NCBI GenBank assembly: GCA_029876055.1
Contig: CM056878.1
Span: 3,720,001 to 3,784,000 of the forward strand
Direction: 5' to 3'
Length of the DNA: 64,000 nucleotides
From: Madurella fahalii
Lineage: Eukaryota; Ascomycota; Sordariomycetes; Sordariales
Shown: positions 23,936 to 35,228 of the stretch, in pieces
How the letters are laid out: each line of letters opens with the position of its first letter
How positions within the stretch are numbered: the first letter of the stretch is position 1
Made by a program: the position numbers and the translations under genes
The notes under the pieces: generated by a model
Told to the model about the DNA's origin: nothing
What the model saw: the letters and a program-made list of their open reading frames with translations, nothing else
The model's database searches: none

Positions 23936-25371
23936 GGGCCACGGTCAGAAAGCTTGGCTCGAGCTGGCACGCATTACCCTGTTTCCTCAGGTTTTCAATC
24001 GGGCGAGAACGTGGCTGCAGGACAGACAACATGGGGGAAGAAGCAGATCCGGCTATGGATTGGAAGTACACGGGCGAGCGCTGCTAATTCCTGAACTCTA
24101 CACATTACCCCGCGACCCGGAGTAGCCGGATACGCCCCATCAATACCACCCTCGTTGCCCAGTCCGCTCTCACTAATTAAGAGACCGCCTCTTCGGATAT
24201 TCGGGAAGCGCTTTTCTATAGAAGAAGCGTATTGCTGCACGGGAAGCGTGTTGCTATACGATATATTATATAAACCCCTCTTTGATTTTAATTCGTATCT
24301 CTTTTTCTCTCCGCCTTTCTCATCTTCTTATATTTTCCATTTCTATTTCATTTTTTTTCTTGTCTTCATTTACCTTCCTCTCTACCTCTCTCTTTTCTTT
24401 CTTCTCAAATTCTCAGTAGAACCTAAGACTATAAACTCTGTATAAAGTAGGCTACGGTTTTTGAGACGCTTCTACGGTCCGAAGATATGCTCTCTTTCCT
24501 GAACTTATTTCATTAGATAGGAGTCGGGACTTTTAATCCAAGGAAACCAGGGAATTTATATCAAAAACATCTCATGATCGATATCCAAGTCACAGGCAAT
24601 CATGGCCCCCGCGAGCCTGCGTTTAACTAATCTTACCAGGCCTTGTTGTGAAACTAACAGATAGCCCCACCCGACAGCCGACTTCGCCACGCACCACCAA
24701 GCGAACCATCCATTCGAGGAACGCACTCCTGCAAATTGACTGTTCGAAAGAGAATAGTTAGATATGCCCCTCTAACAAGAAGGCTCAAGTTGGACGAAGA
24801 GAATTTAGCGATTGATAGGATACGGCCACGCTCCCTAATTAGTGAGAAGCAAACCGGCATTCTCAGCCGGTTGATTGTTCCCCAACAGCAACCACTTCAA
24901 GGACAGATCAGCCACTCCCGTATAGATAATGTAGCTTTCTAGGCCAGTATCTGTTTGATGGAGCGTGAGCGTAGGCGGCGGAAGGTTAACAGGGGATGGG
25001 CTCAAGGATGCATACTAACCTGAGGATGTAGTACATTAGGGCACTAATTGGATCCTAAACATGTAACCTGACGTTAAGGACACTCGTTGGTATGAAAGGA
25101 AAGGATTGATCTTGTACAATCAAACTGTTTAAGGTGAAAGGATTTTTCTGTTCCAGTAGCATAGGCAACACGATCTTTTCTCGGGGATCTCACACGGTTG
25201 CACAAATTGTTATCTTTTAGGAATTTTTATACGCCTTTGCAGAAAGTGGGTACTTACCTTCAGTGTATTCATATTCTCTCCCCAGAACCGCTCACACACC
25301 CACCTGCGACTAAGTCAAGCCGGCAATCGCAAGTAGGACATAGCGAATTTTTCATCAAGCATTGCAATCTA
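23936..25371. other. Intergenic with pyrimidine-rich tract
   Basis: 1.4 kb without a supported gene. From about 24265 to 24420 the plus strand is almost pure C/T with interspersed A, preceded by a TATATTATATAAA stretch. The rest looks like ordinary AT-moderate spacer. No transposon coding is seen. Confidence 0.55.
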
Positions 25372-25734
25372 CTACCGGGATGCACTATGGTGTATCTTAT
25401 AGATCAGGCTGAGGCCGGTGACGACTAGGATGACGAGGACTATCAGCACCGTCCCAGACAAAGCTGCGACAATAGTTGTGCCATGGACAAAGCCTATGGT
25501 GTTTGGGTCATTCGTTTCATAGGTGGGAGCAGTGGTAGTAGGGACTAGAGGAGTGGTCCAGTTTCTAGTGCAGTTGAATCCACCTGTCGGGGATGGGTGA
25601 ACAGTCCGGTTCTCTGTGTTGTTGAAGCCATACAGATTGCCAGATGGTAGATACATCGGGCTCGCCAAGGCGCTGGGTGCAAAGTACGCCACCAAGAGTT
25701 GGAGTATGCAGCCCTTGTGTATGAGGAACTCCAT
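25372..25734 (-). CDS. Small single-pass membrane protein, secreted ectodomain
   Basis: Single exon, 120 aa from the ATG at 25734; an upstream in-frame ATG would add 14 charged residues before the signal. A hydrophobic leader (about 8-25, ending ALAS) is followed by a short ectodomain with N-glycosylation sequons (NNT, NRT, NCT, NWT) and a Thr/Pro-rich stalk. A strong TM helix (about 88-112, ALSGTVLIVLVILVVTGLSLI) and a short basic tail complete it. This is the layout of a type I surface protein. No family is recognised. Only composition and topology support it as a gene. Confidence 0.45.
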   Translation of the reverse strand: MEFLIHKGCILQLLVAYFAPSALASPMYLPSGNLYGFNNTENRTVHPSPTGGFNCTRNWTTPLVPTTTAPTYETNDPNTIGFVHGTTIVAALSGTVLIVLVILVVTGLSLIYKIHHSASR

Positions 25735-27306
25735 GAGCCGTCGTTGGTGGTTTCTTGTCTGCCTTGGTTGGCCCACTGTGGGAGTGCTGTTGACGGGCTG
25801 TGCCTGTTTGAGAATGACACCGAGTATGGCTGAGTCTGGGGCTGCAAAGCAAGTGCTTATTAAAGGCTAAGAGGAAATTCCGTGCTTTATAATGGTCAAG
25901 AGGTTCGGAGAAGAACCATATTGTTGCAGGACAGCCAGAATGGTAGCTGTTAGGGGAAAGAGGATTCTTTGTCAAACACAACCACTCGCAATTCTGCCCC
26001 GCCTGCTAGGTATCTACGACAGGAAATAACAGAAACCTGCCTACTAGGCAATTATATGAATATTACGTGGTACGGAATGCTAACGGCTGTTCGAGTCCGT
26101 TAACTGACAACTTGGAGAAACAAGCGTCGGAATTTACTTGCATATGTCGCCTTGACAAAGGACGTGGTTATTCGCGAAATCTTTGTGCGGAATGTCCAGA
26201 TCTCGAGAAAAAGAGATCCAATCAGTCCGCGATCACATTGTCGGTCGCTGATCTTCCCATCGCTTTACCGAGATAAACCAAAACACTTCGTATTGACTTC
26301 TTCGTCAGCGCAAAGAGAAGTCAAGGAGTTCTCGGTCGCAATTCAGTATACTACTGGTGGTGTGGAATCGAAGGGCGTTATCTTGACCAGTCTAAAATAT
26401 ATTTCATATTCGCCTGACGTTGATGCCGGGCATATATCAAGCTTGCCGCAACTATGGATTATTGAGGGAACCATGAATCTGTATTTCGATAAAAGTGCCA
26501 GGAGTGATACTGTGCGCAAAAGCATGATTCAGCTAGCGAGGAACATGGCCAAGATCGCGATAGCGAAGACGATAGCAATAATGATGATGCTGATGATGGC
26601 TAGAAAGATGAGTGTTGCATGGTAATGCAGGCGTAGGCTCCACAACGAAGACTATACGAGCAGGAACATGGCCATAAATAGCGAGGGCCTCCTAAAGGAG
26701 CACGCGCCGGCAAGCCCAGCAAGTCCATTTTGTGTTTGAAATCCAAGAACACTGGCACAAGGAACTTTAATCTAGACGCGGGGTGGATGACGATCAAATA
26801 CGATGGGCCGACTTCCCGTAGCTTCACCGGAAAGGCCGATGATGTGCCTGGCATCGGCCACGGAATGCCGTACGATCACAGCGCGTCAGGTCTCCACCAC
26901 GCCACTAGAGTGGAAAACATGAGCTATCTATACCTGAGGTGCCTGTGAGCACGCACAGGTTGATCGTCGGCGAGAACATTGGGGGAAAGTGCGGTAGTCC
27001 GCTTGTATACACTAATTATACAGTGAGGCCACCTGATAGGGAGGGTTATTTGGCGGGTTGGCAGTCCAATTCGCCTAGGAGTAATTAAAACAAGACATTA
27101 GCTTGGAGCAACAAAGAACTAATTACAATGCAGTCAGGCACTCTACCGGTGCGTACAGTGTTTGTTCACACCATTGAAGGTAGATGATAAGCTGCGCGGA
27201 AGCTCAATCATATATAACACGGGGGAGGGCACGGTATCTCTATTTTTAGGGTTGTTTCTTACATCAACCGTCAGGAACACTTCATCTACCTCCAGATCGG
27301 GGAAAC
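25735..27306. other. Intergenic, no supported gene
   Basis: About 1.6 kb. Plus-strand ORFs at 26067-26276 and 26152-26625 lack signal, domain or splice support. The proximal part may be the promoter of the small membrane protein. Nothing else is recognised. Confidence 0.5.
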
Positions 27307-28217
27307 ATGAGCCCATCTCGCAATCTTGGTATCGTCATCCACGACCAGAGGGCATACCACAGCCCCCAAGATACATACCTTCCCACTGACGGAACTCCCG
27401 TAATACCCAGGCGTCCATGGGCGCAGCCGCCCCCAACCCCTTTCCCCGGCTCCCAATTAGGCCCATCCCAAGCAGCAGCACCACCTTCTCCCACCGCCCA
27501 GCCCTACTCCACCGACCTCAGCACCAGCTCCTCCGAGCCAGACACGCCACAAGCAGACACGTCCTTAGACACGCAAGACATCTTCCCAGCATTCACACTA
27601 TTCCCAGCAGCAGAGCGAACCCTCCTCAAGCTCGCGCGGGAGAGCGTAAAGCACTCGCTGCCGCGCGCCGAGCAAGCACGACTGCTGAGCGCGGTCGTGG
27701 CGGGGCGGGGGCTGTCCGGGGCGGGGGGGGGCGCGCCCCGCGCAGCTAACGCCGGCCGGGCACGCAGCGCGACCTGGGCCTCCCGCACGCGGCGCTCGTG
27801 GCGCGCGCGGCGTTGTCGGGCTTGAGGCGCGCCGCGGGGCCGGAGACCTGTCCCGTCGATCTGGCGGTGCTCGCGGGCTGGTACGGCAGTCCTCCCGGCG
27901 GGCCGTGGCGGGTGACGGGCGCTGCGCGGAGGGCGTGCACGGTGGAGGACTACTACGGGCGGTTCCTGCTGGAAGTGCTGGCAGGGCTGTACCACTGTTA
28001 TCCCTCCTCTTATCCACCATCAGGTCGGGGTGATGGGCAGGAAGAGGAACGGAGGAAGTGGATGGATAAGGTGGGATGGTTACGGGAGGAGAGCGTGAAG
28101 AGCCAGATGTGGGTTCTGTATCTCGTCTTGTGGTTTTTGCACTGCGAGATGAGGGAGAAAATACGATATGGGCTAGTCTCTAACGGAAGGTCAAAGGCAA
28201 CCAGCTTTTGTTGCTAG
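27307..28217 (+). CDS. Hypothetical protein with disordered Pro/Ser-rich N-terminus
   Basis: Two exons: 27307-27696 and 27768-28217. The GC-rich intron (71 nt) has donor GTGGCG, branch GCTAAC and acceptor GCAG, and is in phase 0. The product is 279 aa. Residues 1-95 are low complexity (Pro, Ser, Gln, Thr). From about 96 a globular helical part follows (FPAAERTLLKLARESVKHSL, RDLGLPHAALVARAALSGL, VEDYYGRFLLEVLAGLYHC) and ends with a Trp-rich segment (SQMWVLYLVLWFLHC). Without the intron the first frame runs into an Arg-rich random sequence, so the splice is well supported. No family is recognised. Function unknown. Confidence 0.65.
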
Positions 28218-28930
28218 CGGAGGAGGAAGGCGACGGCTGCGTAACAAGGTCGAAAGGGACAAGGGATTGGCGATGCGCCGTTGCTACCCATTCCCATCGA
28301 TTCATATTCGGCGTATTAAGCTAGCTCATGTCTGAAAATAAACAAGCTAATTACAATGTGGTAAAACCATCCATCGCCCTTGTTTGCTCTGTTGCGCCAG
28401 AGCGGGTGGGAACTTCCCAGCCGAGCCGGTATCCATCACCTTTGAAATGATATTGTTACATGCGACATGTGTTACCACTGTACAACGTCTACCTACTTTT
28501 ATCGTCTATGATCAAAGAATCTGCATGGTGAGCCGAGATTTCTTAAAGCTATTTCTGCACGTTTCCTCCTTCAGTTTCCCCCCACTAGATCAGTATAGTA
28601 AGGAACGAAAGAAAACAATCCAACCCGTCAAGAGACAGGTAAAAAAAATGATGGTAATTTCCCCACACGTCTTCAAACCCACGTCCCCAACCCCCGTCTC
28701 GAGCCAGAGAGCGACTCGAGACTCTTAAAAATATTTATTCATTGCGGTAGAGTGGAGCTGTGCAGACAGCGGCCGCTGTGATAGGACTTAAAAGATGGAC
28801 ATAAATAAAATGGCACCTCCCCTCTCCCATGTGCAACTTTAAACCTGTTTCAAAATAGGGTTTAGTGTTGATTAACGACCTCTCGGTCACCGTCCCCGTA
28901 GATCCTAATCGTAGGCGTCTGTCGGCCATG
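28218..28930. other. Convergent intergenic spacer
   Basis: 713 bp between the hypothetical protein and the CCCH gene, which point toward each other. Both 3' UTRs are expected. ORFs here are short shadows. Nothing else is seen. Confidence 0.6.
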
Positions 28931-30569
28931 TCAGCAGGGTGCTTTCATCGGACAGGTCCCGACGGAACGACTCACGATATCCATGCCATGAAGCTGCGAG
29001 AAGCGACAGTCATTACCAAAGTAGCAGGATCCTGGATTCGAACAGTGGTGACCCAAATTGCACCCAATATCGCGGCAGTGATGGCCAGCGCTGCAGACTA
29101 GATTCCTCGTCTTGTGCCGCAGGGCGAGCATCTCAGCCGCATTCAGGCGCTCTCCGTGGTAGAAATTGCAGTTGGGACCGTTTTTGCAGCTATTAGACAA
29201 GTGGTATCGATTGCAAAAGTTGGTGCCGTTGGCCTGTCTGCGTTCGTCGAGTGCCCTGACCGCATTAGGGTCCGCCTTGGCCAAGGGAACGTCGACACGC
29301 TCGTCGTCCTTGTTGAGCTGGATGAAAGGACGGGCGGCGACCGACTTCTTCTGGCTGGCAATGTTGATTGTCAGGGGCACGTTGCCTCGTCCCACTGCAG
29401 CGTAACTATTGGACGACTGCGTCTCAGCCTTGCTGGTTGCAATCGGGGGCGGCGCGATGGGCTTGGGCGAGGGTGCCGGGGCAGGGCTGGGAAAGCCCGC
29501 GAGACCAATGCCGGGACTGATAACGGGTGAAGCAGTCGTCGCTGGAGCCGTGTGGACTGGCGAAGTCTGAGGTGGGGCCGCGAATCCTGGTGGCGGAGCG
29601 GGCTTGGACGGCAAGGGCTCGGATCGAAATACGGTGGGGAATGAAATGCGCCTGTAGTTGAACTTTCTGAAATCGGCAGCAGCAGGCGTCGTCTCTAGCA
29701 GGCAAATCTTTTGGTTGCCGCGGAACGACTCCAGAAAGGTGGCGTAGCCGTTATCGTGGCAGCCGCCCAAGACCAGGCATCTACACTGGATATTCTTCTC
29801 CATGACTTCAAAGAGCTTGCGCACCTTATGGTCAGCCTGCTCCTTGCCGTAGCCGACATCGGTGAAGGAGAAAAGTGGCTGAGCTCGACAAAAGCCGCGG
29901 CCAAACCTGGTCAAGGCTGCGTAGTCGGTGATGGGAAGGGTCCCTGAGTTATGGAGGGCCCTCGACAGACCCTCGACGCTGAGGACAACGTGAACGAAAA
30001 TGATGTCGATGTGTGCGAAAACTGGACTCTCGTGGAAGTGCTCCTTAAGTTTTCTATGCAGCTCGTGTGCCGCCTCTCCGCCGCCCTCCTCGCCTCTAGC
30101 GATAAGGTCCTCGCGAAAGACGGCGCCATCGCCGTCGATAACAACAAAGGCAAAAGGAGAGGATTCCTAGGGACTCGGGGGATTAGTGCATGAGCGAGGG
30201 TCGAGACGGGACAGGCCAGGCATCCAGCATCCAGCATCCAGCATTCGGCATTCAACTGCGGAGCTGATCTGCAAACGGAGACCGCGAGGTGGGTCATCAA
30301 CCAGGAGGGCCGGGACATACTGCAGCAGATCTAAGGCCATTAAGCTCTCGCTCTGCCATGCGTTGTTCCTTTTCCCAAATCATGGCATTACGCTTCTCGC
30401 GCTCGCACTCGGCCCACTTCTTCTGGAACTTGTCAAGCAGGTCCATGTAGCTCTGTGCCAGGTCCGACTCGATGCGGTAGCGGTCGCGAACCTGGCTCTC
30501 CCATGCCTGAAAAGCAGCGACATAAGGTTGAGCGGGGTTCATGCCCTCGTCTCCGTCGTATCTGTTCAT
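28931..30569 (-). CDS. Tandem CCCH zinc-finger protein
   Basis: Two exons: 30569-30321 and 30166-28931. The 154-nt phase-0 intron has a GTATGT donor and a CCCTAG acceptor. The product is 494 aa. The N-terminal coiled-coil-like helix (about 20-80, charged Lys/Glu-rich) is followed by an alpha/beta domain (about 84-210) that opens with FAFVVIDGDGAVF, an acidic strand-loop like that of PIN/NYN-type or DUF2439-type folds. A Pro-rich linker comes next, then the first zinc finger C-x8-C-x5-C-x3-H (CNRYHLSNSCKNGPNCNFYH, about 396-415) and a cysteine/histidine-rich C-terminal block (CSAGHHCRDIGCNLGHHC, then CYFGNDCRFSQLH). This architecture occurs in a Pezizomycotina family usually called C-x8-C-x5-C-x3-H zinc-finger proteins, probably RNA-binding. 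The RNA target is unknown. The long intron carries a small tandem repeat. The gene faces the 31383 gene. Confidence 0.85.
30221..30243. repeat. Three-copy CATCCAG tandem repeat inside an intron
   Basis: Three perfect 7-bp copies plus diverged partial copies (CATTCGG, CATTCAA) inside the single intron of the CCCH gene. They may account for this intron being longer (154 nt) than most others in the window. Confidence 0.9.
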
Positions 30570-31382
30570 GATGGGTTTTAATTACTAAACGCAGCGACTG
30601 GCGATTAAGGTACCAGGGTTGATGGGTTGGTTGTGGGAGCCGAGGGGACCCAAGGATTAAGGTTTTGGCGGACAAAAACGACCGGGATCCGAGAATGGTA
30701 GGAGCCCGAGGGATATGACAGCTTCACCAACGACCTGATATAATGCGGTCGCAGGCTCCGGCGTCGCAAGAAACACCCAGGTCTACCCGAATAAGCTCGA
30801 CAAAAAAAATCGACCAAGGGATTTCGATGGAAGAGGCAGACGATTGCGCACCGTTGTTGCTGCCTTTGGGCTGGGGAAGGAGCAAAGGTCAAATCGGGAG
30901 CTCTTTAAAATGGTTCTTTCTTGCACACGTGACTTTCAGCTTGGATCAACACTACCGGGTTAGGGTTACAACGGCGATTTAGGTTCTCCATCGGGAGTGG
31001 CGGGCTCCGGCTCTGAAACAGAACCCCCACACTAGGTACCTTACCTTCTTCACATTCCTTTCCTCGCAACAATCGCTCGAATGCTCTGCATCGCAAGCCG
31101 CGCGTAACGGTCCTGGAACCGGTTTACTGTTGCGGCATGGGCACGGCCCAGCGACAAGCTGTATCACGGTCGTTTGGAGAAATCCTCCCATTGCCACCGT
31201 CACATCAAACGCGGCTTCAGCCTATAATCTAACGTAGAGGGCTTGCGAAGAGCTGGCAGCCCCTGCATTGGGGTCAGTCTTGCTTCAAATAACTGGCTCC
31301 CGCTGCATGCAAGCCGGTCACGCAGATTCCAGTCCTCAACACTGGTCCAGCAATGCCCACAAACGGGAACGGCTAAGACCAG
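30570..31382. other. Divergent promoter region
   Basis: About 0.8 kb shared by the CCCH gene (minus) and the small secreted-protein gene (plus). It contains one GGTTAGGGTTA element near 30958-30968 that resembles a telobox (binding site class of Tbf1/Myb-type factors). This is weak evidence from a single match. No gene is seen. Confidence 0.45.
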
Positions 31383-32157
31383 ATGCGGGAAAACATGCAC
31401 CTTTCCTTCGTAGCGCCGATTCTCGCATTCCTGCCCCAACGCTCCTCCTCCTCCTCCCCTCCCCTCTCGCACCGCCAACCCAACGGGGACATCACAGTCG
31501 ACCCTGGGTACTGGAACCTCACCCTAGCCCGCGGGAACCCAGCCTCGGGCTACCGCTGGGAAAACCTCGACGCCGTGTACTCCGGCGCACCCGACACCGT
31601 CATCCACTGCAAGGAACTGTACGACCCAAATACTCAAACCACCACCCGATCGTGTGACGAGCCCTCCTTTCGATATGCGGTTGGCCCGCTGGCGGTGGAG
31701 GGAACGTGTAAGTTCGAGGCGGACATCCTTATCAAGTAACTCGGATCTCGTGTGGCATTCGGTTCTATTTTTCGTGGCGTCTATTGGTTCTTATAAACCA
31801 GGGAATGTTGTTCAGGGAGGGACAGTGTCTGGCCGACACATCATGAGCTACAACGGGTTACTGGGGGGCGAGAAACAATCCACTCACTAACTGACCTGAC
31901 TTTTTTCCCTTCCCACCGTTTTAGGGATCTTGGTGCTGCAGACGGTGCAAATTGACATCTCTGGGTCTGGAATGAGCACGCCACTGCTCGTTGCTGGGGA
32001 TGGGACCATTGATATCCAATGCGGGAAGGGGGCGGCGGGAAGGAGCTGCGAGGGATTTGCGACAGTCAAAGCCGTCTTGCAGGACGCGACTGAAGGGAGG
32101 GACATGAAAAAAATCATGATGTGGGTGATTGTAGCACAGGAAAGATCGATGCCCTGA
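31383..32157 (+). CDS. Predicted small secreted protein
   Basis: Two exons: 31383-31707 and 31925-32157. The 217-nt intron has a strong GTAAGT donor and a TTTTAG acceptor and keeps frame. The product is up to 185 aa. The start may be the second ATG at 31395, which gives a cleaner signal (MHLSFVAPILAFL). The middle has GYWNLTLARGNPASGYRWENL and a CKELYDPNTQTTTRSC loop. Exon 2 has strand-like repeats (VLQTVQIDISGSGMSTPL) and a CGKGAAGRSC loop, so four cysteines may form two disulfides. A compact beta-rich secreted protein is likely. No family is recognised. The 3' end could contain a further intron. Confidence 0.55.
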
Positions 32158-33743
32158 AGACAAATATGAGGACGCCTACGCAGACGAGGTAGAGCGGAGC
32201 GGTCCGTCTCATCTGCATTGGGATACGGTGTCTCAGTTTTCTGAAATGTTTGGCGAGGCGTGCAGACCAGTGAGAAAAAGATGAAAGTTGAGGGAGTGGT
32301 GAGCTCGAAACAGAACGTGTCTGGTTCATCTTGTTCTTGACGGTGTGTGATCACTCCTTGTCCGTATGTGTCTGTCGGTCCGACACACTGGTGGAAGGGA
32401 GATCGGCGAAGAAAGAGACCTATGTCAAACATATTTGGGCGGTGTCATCGACCAGATGAGTAGGGAAGGCCAGTCTGTTGTAAGCTTTGCAGACGAACCG
32501 GTGCTGAGAAATTCAAGCCCGCTGTCAGAGGCCACAGCGATGCTGGCTTCGAGGTTTCAACGCCGGTGCCGCTCGGACGCCGCCCGTACGTGAGAGCTCA
32601 GCCGTATGGTGCTCAATGTGGAGCCTGCAGCTGCAAGGTACGGTGTTGCGGGGTCCGTGGAATGGACGATGAGCGACAAATGGCGACGACCAACTCACCC
32701 GTGGGAAAAGTCAAGGATCGGTTGGATGGGGGGAGGCTGCATCTTCAGCCGATGTCCTGCGCCATGCGAGGCCGTCGACGAGGGTAATGCAGCCCAAGGG
32801 GCGAGGCGCTGGTTCTAAAGCACCTAATTAACTCGAAGCAGTCGAGCAAGCTAAGTTTCCCCTCCTCTGTGTCTAACACCGGACTTGGTTTGGCCGCTTG
32901 AACCGGCTGGTGTTTATCTCAACGGCGCAGATCACTAGAGTTACCCGCTGCACGTTGAGCGGAGCAGATGCCGTTTAGAACAGAGCCGCGGGACATACCC
33001 TACTCACCCGCAACAGCATGTGAGAGCTTAATTAGTGATTAGTACTTTTCTCCCAAGGTCGTCACTGCCGCTCCAACTACAGCAGCGGAACACGAGGGTT
33101 ACCATCTGGCAATAACCCAATCCCCCGCAAAGATGCGACAAAAGGTGCAATCGAGAAAATGGAGGCTTGCTGATACTGTAACCTAAGGCAATTACACAGT
33201 TGGTTTTGCACGTCAGAAGGCGGTGGTTTCTCGAGCAGCCTGCAATTCCCCACCAATTATGCTTGAGTGCACTGATGAGGAACGCTAGACCTGCTTAAAG
33301 TAGCGCTCTCCAGCCAAGTTGCGATAGTTGATGCAGGCCGTCTCGTCTTCGCCAAACCCCACATCTTTGTTGGTCGCGACTTTGGACCTCAACTTGGAGA
33401 GGTTGTGCTCGAAACAACACGCTGGAATGGTGGCGACGATACGGTGAGGCTAAGTCCCAGAACCACAAAGCCAAATACTCAAGGTAACTGGGTCCTGTTC
33501 AGGTCAGCAGAGAAATCCGAAGGTCGGATTCTGATCATCCAACCAAAGCCTCGGTCTCGGCGTTTCAACCGGCGGTCGCAATGTGCTGGTGGAGTACGGC
33601 GCCAAAGCCCCTTTTCAGGCAGCCCCAGTACGTATTTCTTCTGGAATGTCGCATCTGCCCCACGTGTTAAACGACCCGACATTTATCGCTGCGTGTGTCG
33701 CGGTCACGCTCTCGCCTTGAGCCGGCGACCTCAACATATCACC
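32158..33743. other. Intergenic and 5' region of the acyltransferase
   Basis: About 1.6 kb. The last 113 codons before the acyltransferase ATG (33405-33743) are open in its frame but have no domain features. This is probably 5' UTR or chance. The remainder shows no supported gene. Confidence 0.5.
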
Positions 33744-35228
33744 ATGCCGGGCGATTTGGAAGAGTCGGTCGAGCCCAAGCTCGACGATAACAACGTTCTT
33801 GGCTCAGACCCCCTAATCTCGTGGCTCGGTGCCACCGCTACTTGGCTAGCGTCCATTCGGGGCCACAGTCTAATCCGACTCTTCTCACCATGGCCAAAAT
33901 CCGGCAGCCAGGCCGAGAAACTCAGGCCGACGGCTTACCTGGACGGTCTTCGAGGTTTCGCCGCATTCCTCGTCTATTGGCACCATCACCAGCTATGGGC
34001 TCATGTGCCCTTGCAGACCATGTTTATCGAGTCGAGCTTCGGCTACAACGGCTTCCATTGGTTTATCGCCTTGCCGGGGATCCGTAACTTCTTCCACGGC
34101 GGCCATTTCGCAGTCGCGACTTTTTTTGTCATCTCGGGCTACGTCCTGTCGGCCAAGCCTGTGAGCCTGGTCCACGCTGGTGAGCAGGCCAAGCTTGCAG
34201 ACAACCTGGCGTCGGCGCTTTTCCGGCGATGGTTGCGGCTTTACATCCCAATCATATGCACCACTTTCGTCTACATGACAGTCATCCACTCTTTCGGCCT
34301 CTGGGTCGACGGCCGCACACCTCGTGCAACTTACGCTGAAGAGTTCTGCGCGTGGTTTTCCGAGGTCAAGGACTTTAGCTTCATATTCCACCAGAGCTCT
34401 GTTGGCTGGCTCAGCTACAACTTTCACCTCTGGTCGATCCCTGTCGAATTCAAAGGCTCCGTTGTCATCTACACATCCCTTCTCGCTTTTTCGAGATGCA
34501 GCAGGAATGCTCGTCTCTGGTGCCAGGCCGGCCTCATATTCTATTTCCTCTATGTTGTCGACGGGTGGTACTGCGCCCTATTCACGGCGGGCATGTTTCT
34601 CAATGATCTGGAGCAGCTCGCCGCCAAGGATGAGCTGCCGTCGTTCATCGCCCAGCTCCGGCCGTACAAGACGTTCATCTTCTACCACCTGTTCGCCGCA
34701 GCCATCTACCTCGGCGGCTGCCCCGCCCATAGGCCCGAAATCGATGAACTGAGAAACAACCCTGGGTGGTACTGGTTATCGTTCCTCAAGCCGCGGGTTA
34801 TTTCCGATGCAAAGTGGTTCTTCTTATTCTGGGCAGCCGTCTTCCTCGTTGCGTCGACATCACATATCCCGTGGCTCAAACGGTTCTTTGAGACGCGGTT
34901 CTGCCAGTACCTGGGCCGCGTCTCTTTTGCGCTCTACCTAGTCCACGGGCCCGTGATCTGGACCCTTGGCGATAGACTATACGCGGCGGTGGGGTGGCCA
35001 AAGGACTCACGGATGGCTGGTCTTCCGCAATGGGCGGGCATTTTTAAGCTGCCGATGACGGGCCCCATGGGGTTGGAGGTGGCGTTCCTGGTGCCACAAC
35101 TCATTCTCCTTCCGGTGACCTTTTACCTGGCTGAGGTGGCAACGAGGGCTTTTGATGAACCCAGCGTAAGGATTCCCCAGTGGCTATACAAGACGGCCTC
35201 GGCACGCCAGACGAGGTTACCGGCATGA
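33744..35228 (+). CDS. Acyltransferase 3 family membrane protein
   Basis: Single exon, 494 aa from the ATG at 33744, which has the good context ATCACCATG. The conserved N-terminal segment YLDGLRGFAAFLVYWHH (about 63) marks the family, with the conserved His of the HH pair as the likely catalytic base. About ten TM helices follow, including FAVATFFVISGYVLSA, RRWLRLYIPIICTTFVY, FFLFWAAVFLVA, VSFALYLVHGPVIW and MGLEVAFLVPQLILLPVTFYL. The late motif GRVSFALYLVHGP is typical of these proteins. They move acyl groups (acetyl, succinyl) onto extracytoplasmic sugars or small molecules. The acceptor is unknown. The protein is intact, without introns. Confidence 0.9.
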   Translation: MPGDLEESVEPKLDDNNVLGSDPLISWLGATATWLASIRGHSLIRLFSPWPKSGSQAEKLRPTAYLDGLRGFAAFLVYWHHHQLWAHVPLQTMFIESSFGYNGFHWFIALPGIRNFFHGGHFAVATFFVISGYVLSAKPVSLVHAGEQAKLADNLASALFRRWLRLYIPIICTTFVYMTVIHSFGLWVDGRTPRATYAEEFCAWFSEVKDFSFIFHQSSVGWLSYNFHLWSIPVEFKGSVVIYTSLLAFSRCSRNARLWCQAGLIFYFLYVVDGWYCALFTAGMFLNDLEQLAAKDELPSFIAQLRPYKTFIFYHLFAAAIYLGGCPAHRPEIDELRNNPGWYWLSFLKPRVISDAKWFFLFWAAVFLVASTSHIPWLKRFFETRFCQYLGRVSFALYLVHGPVIWTLGDRLYAAVGWPKDSRMAGLPQWAGIFKLPMTGPMGLEVAFLVPQLILLPVTFYLAEVATRAFDEPSVRIPQWLYKTASARQTRLPA

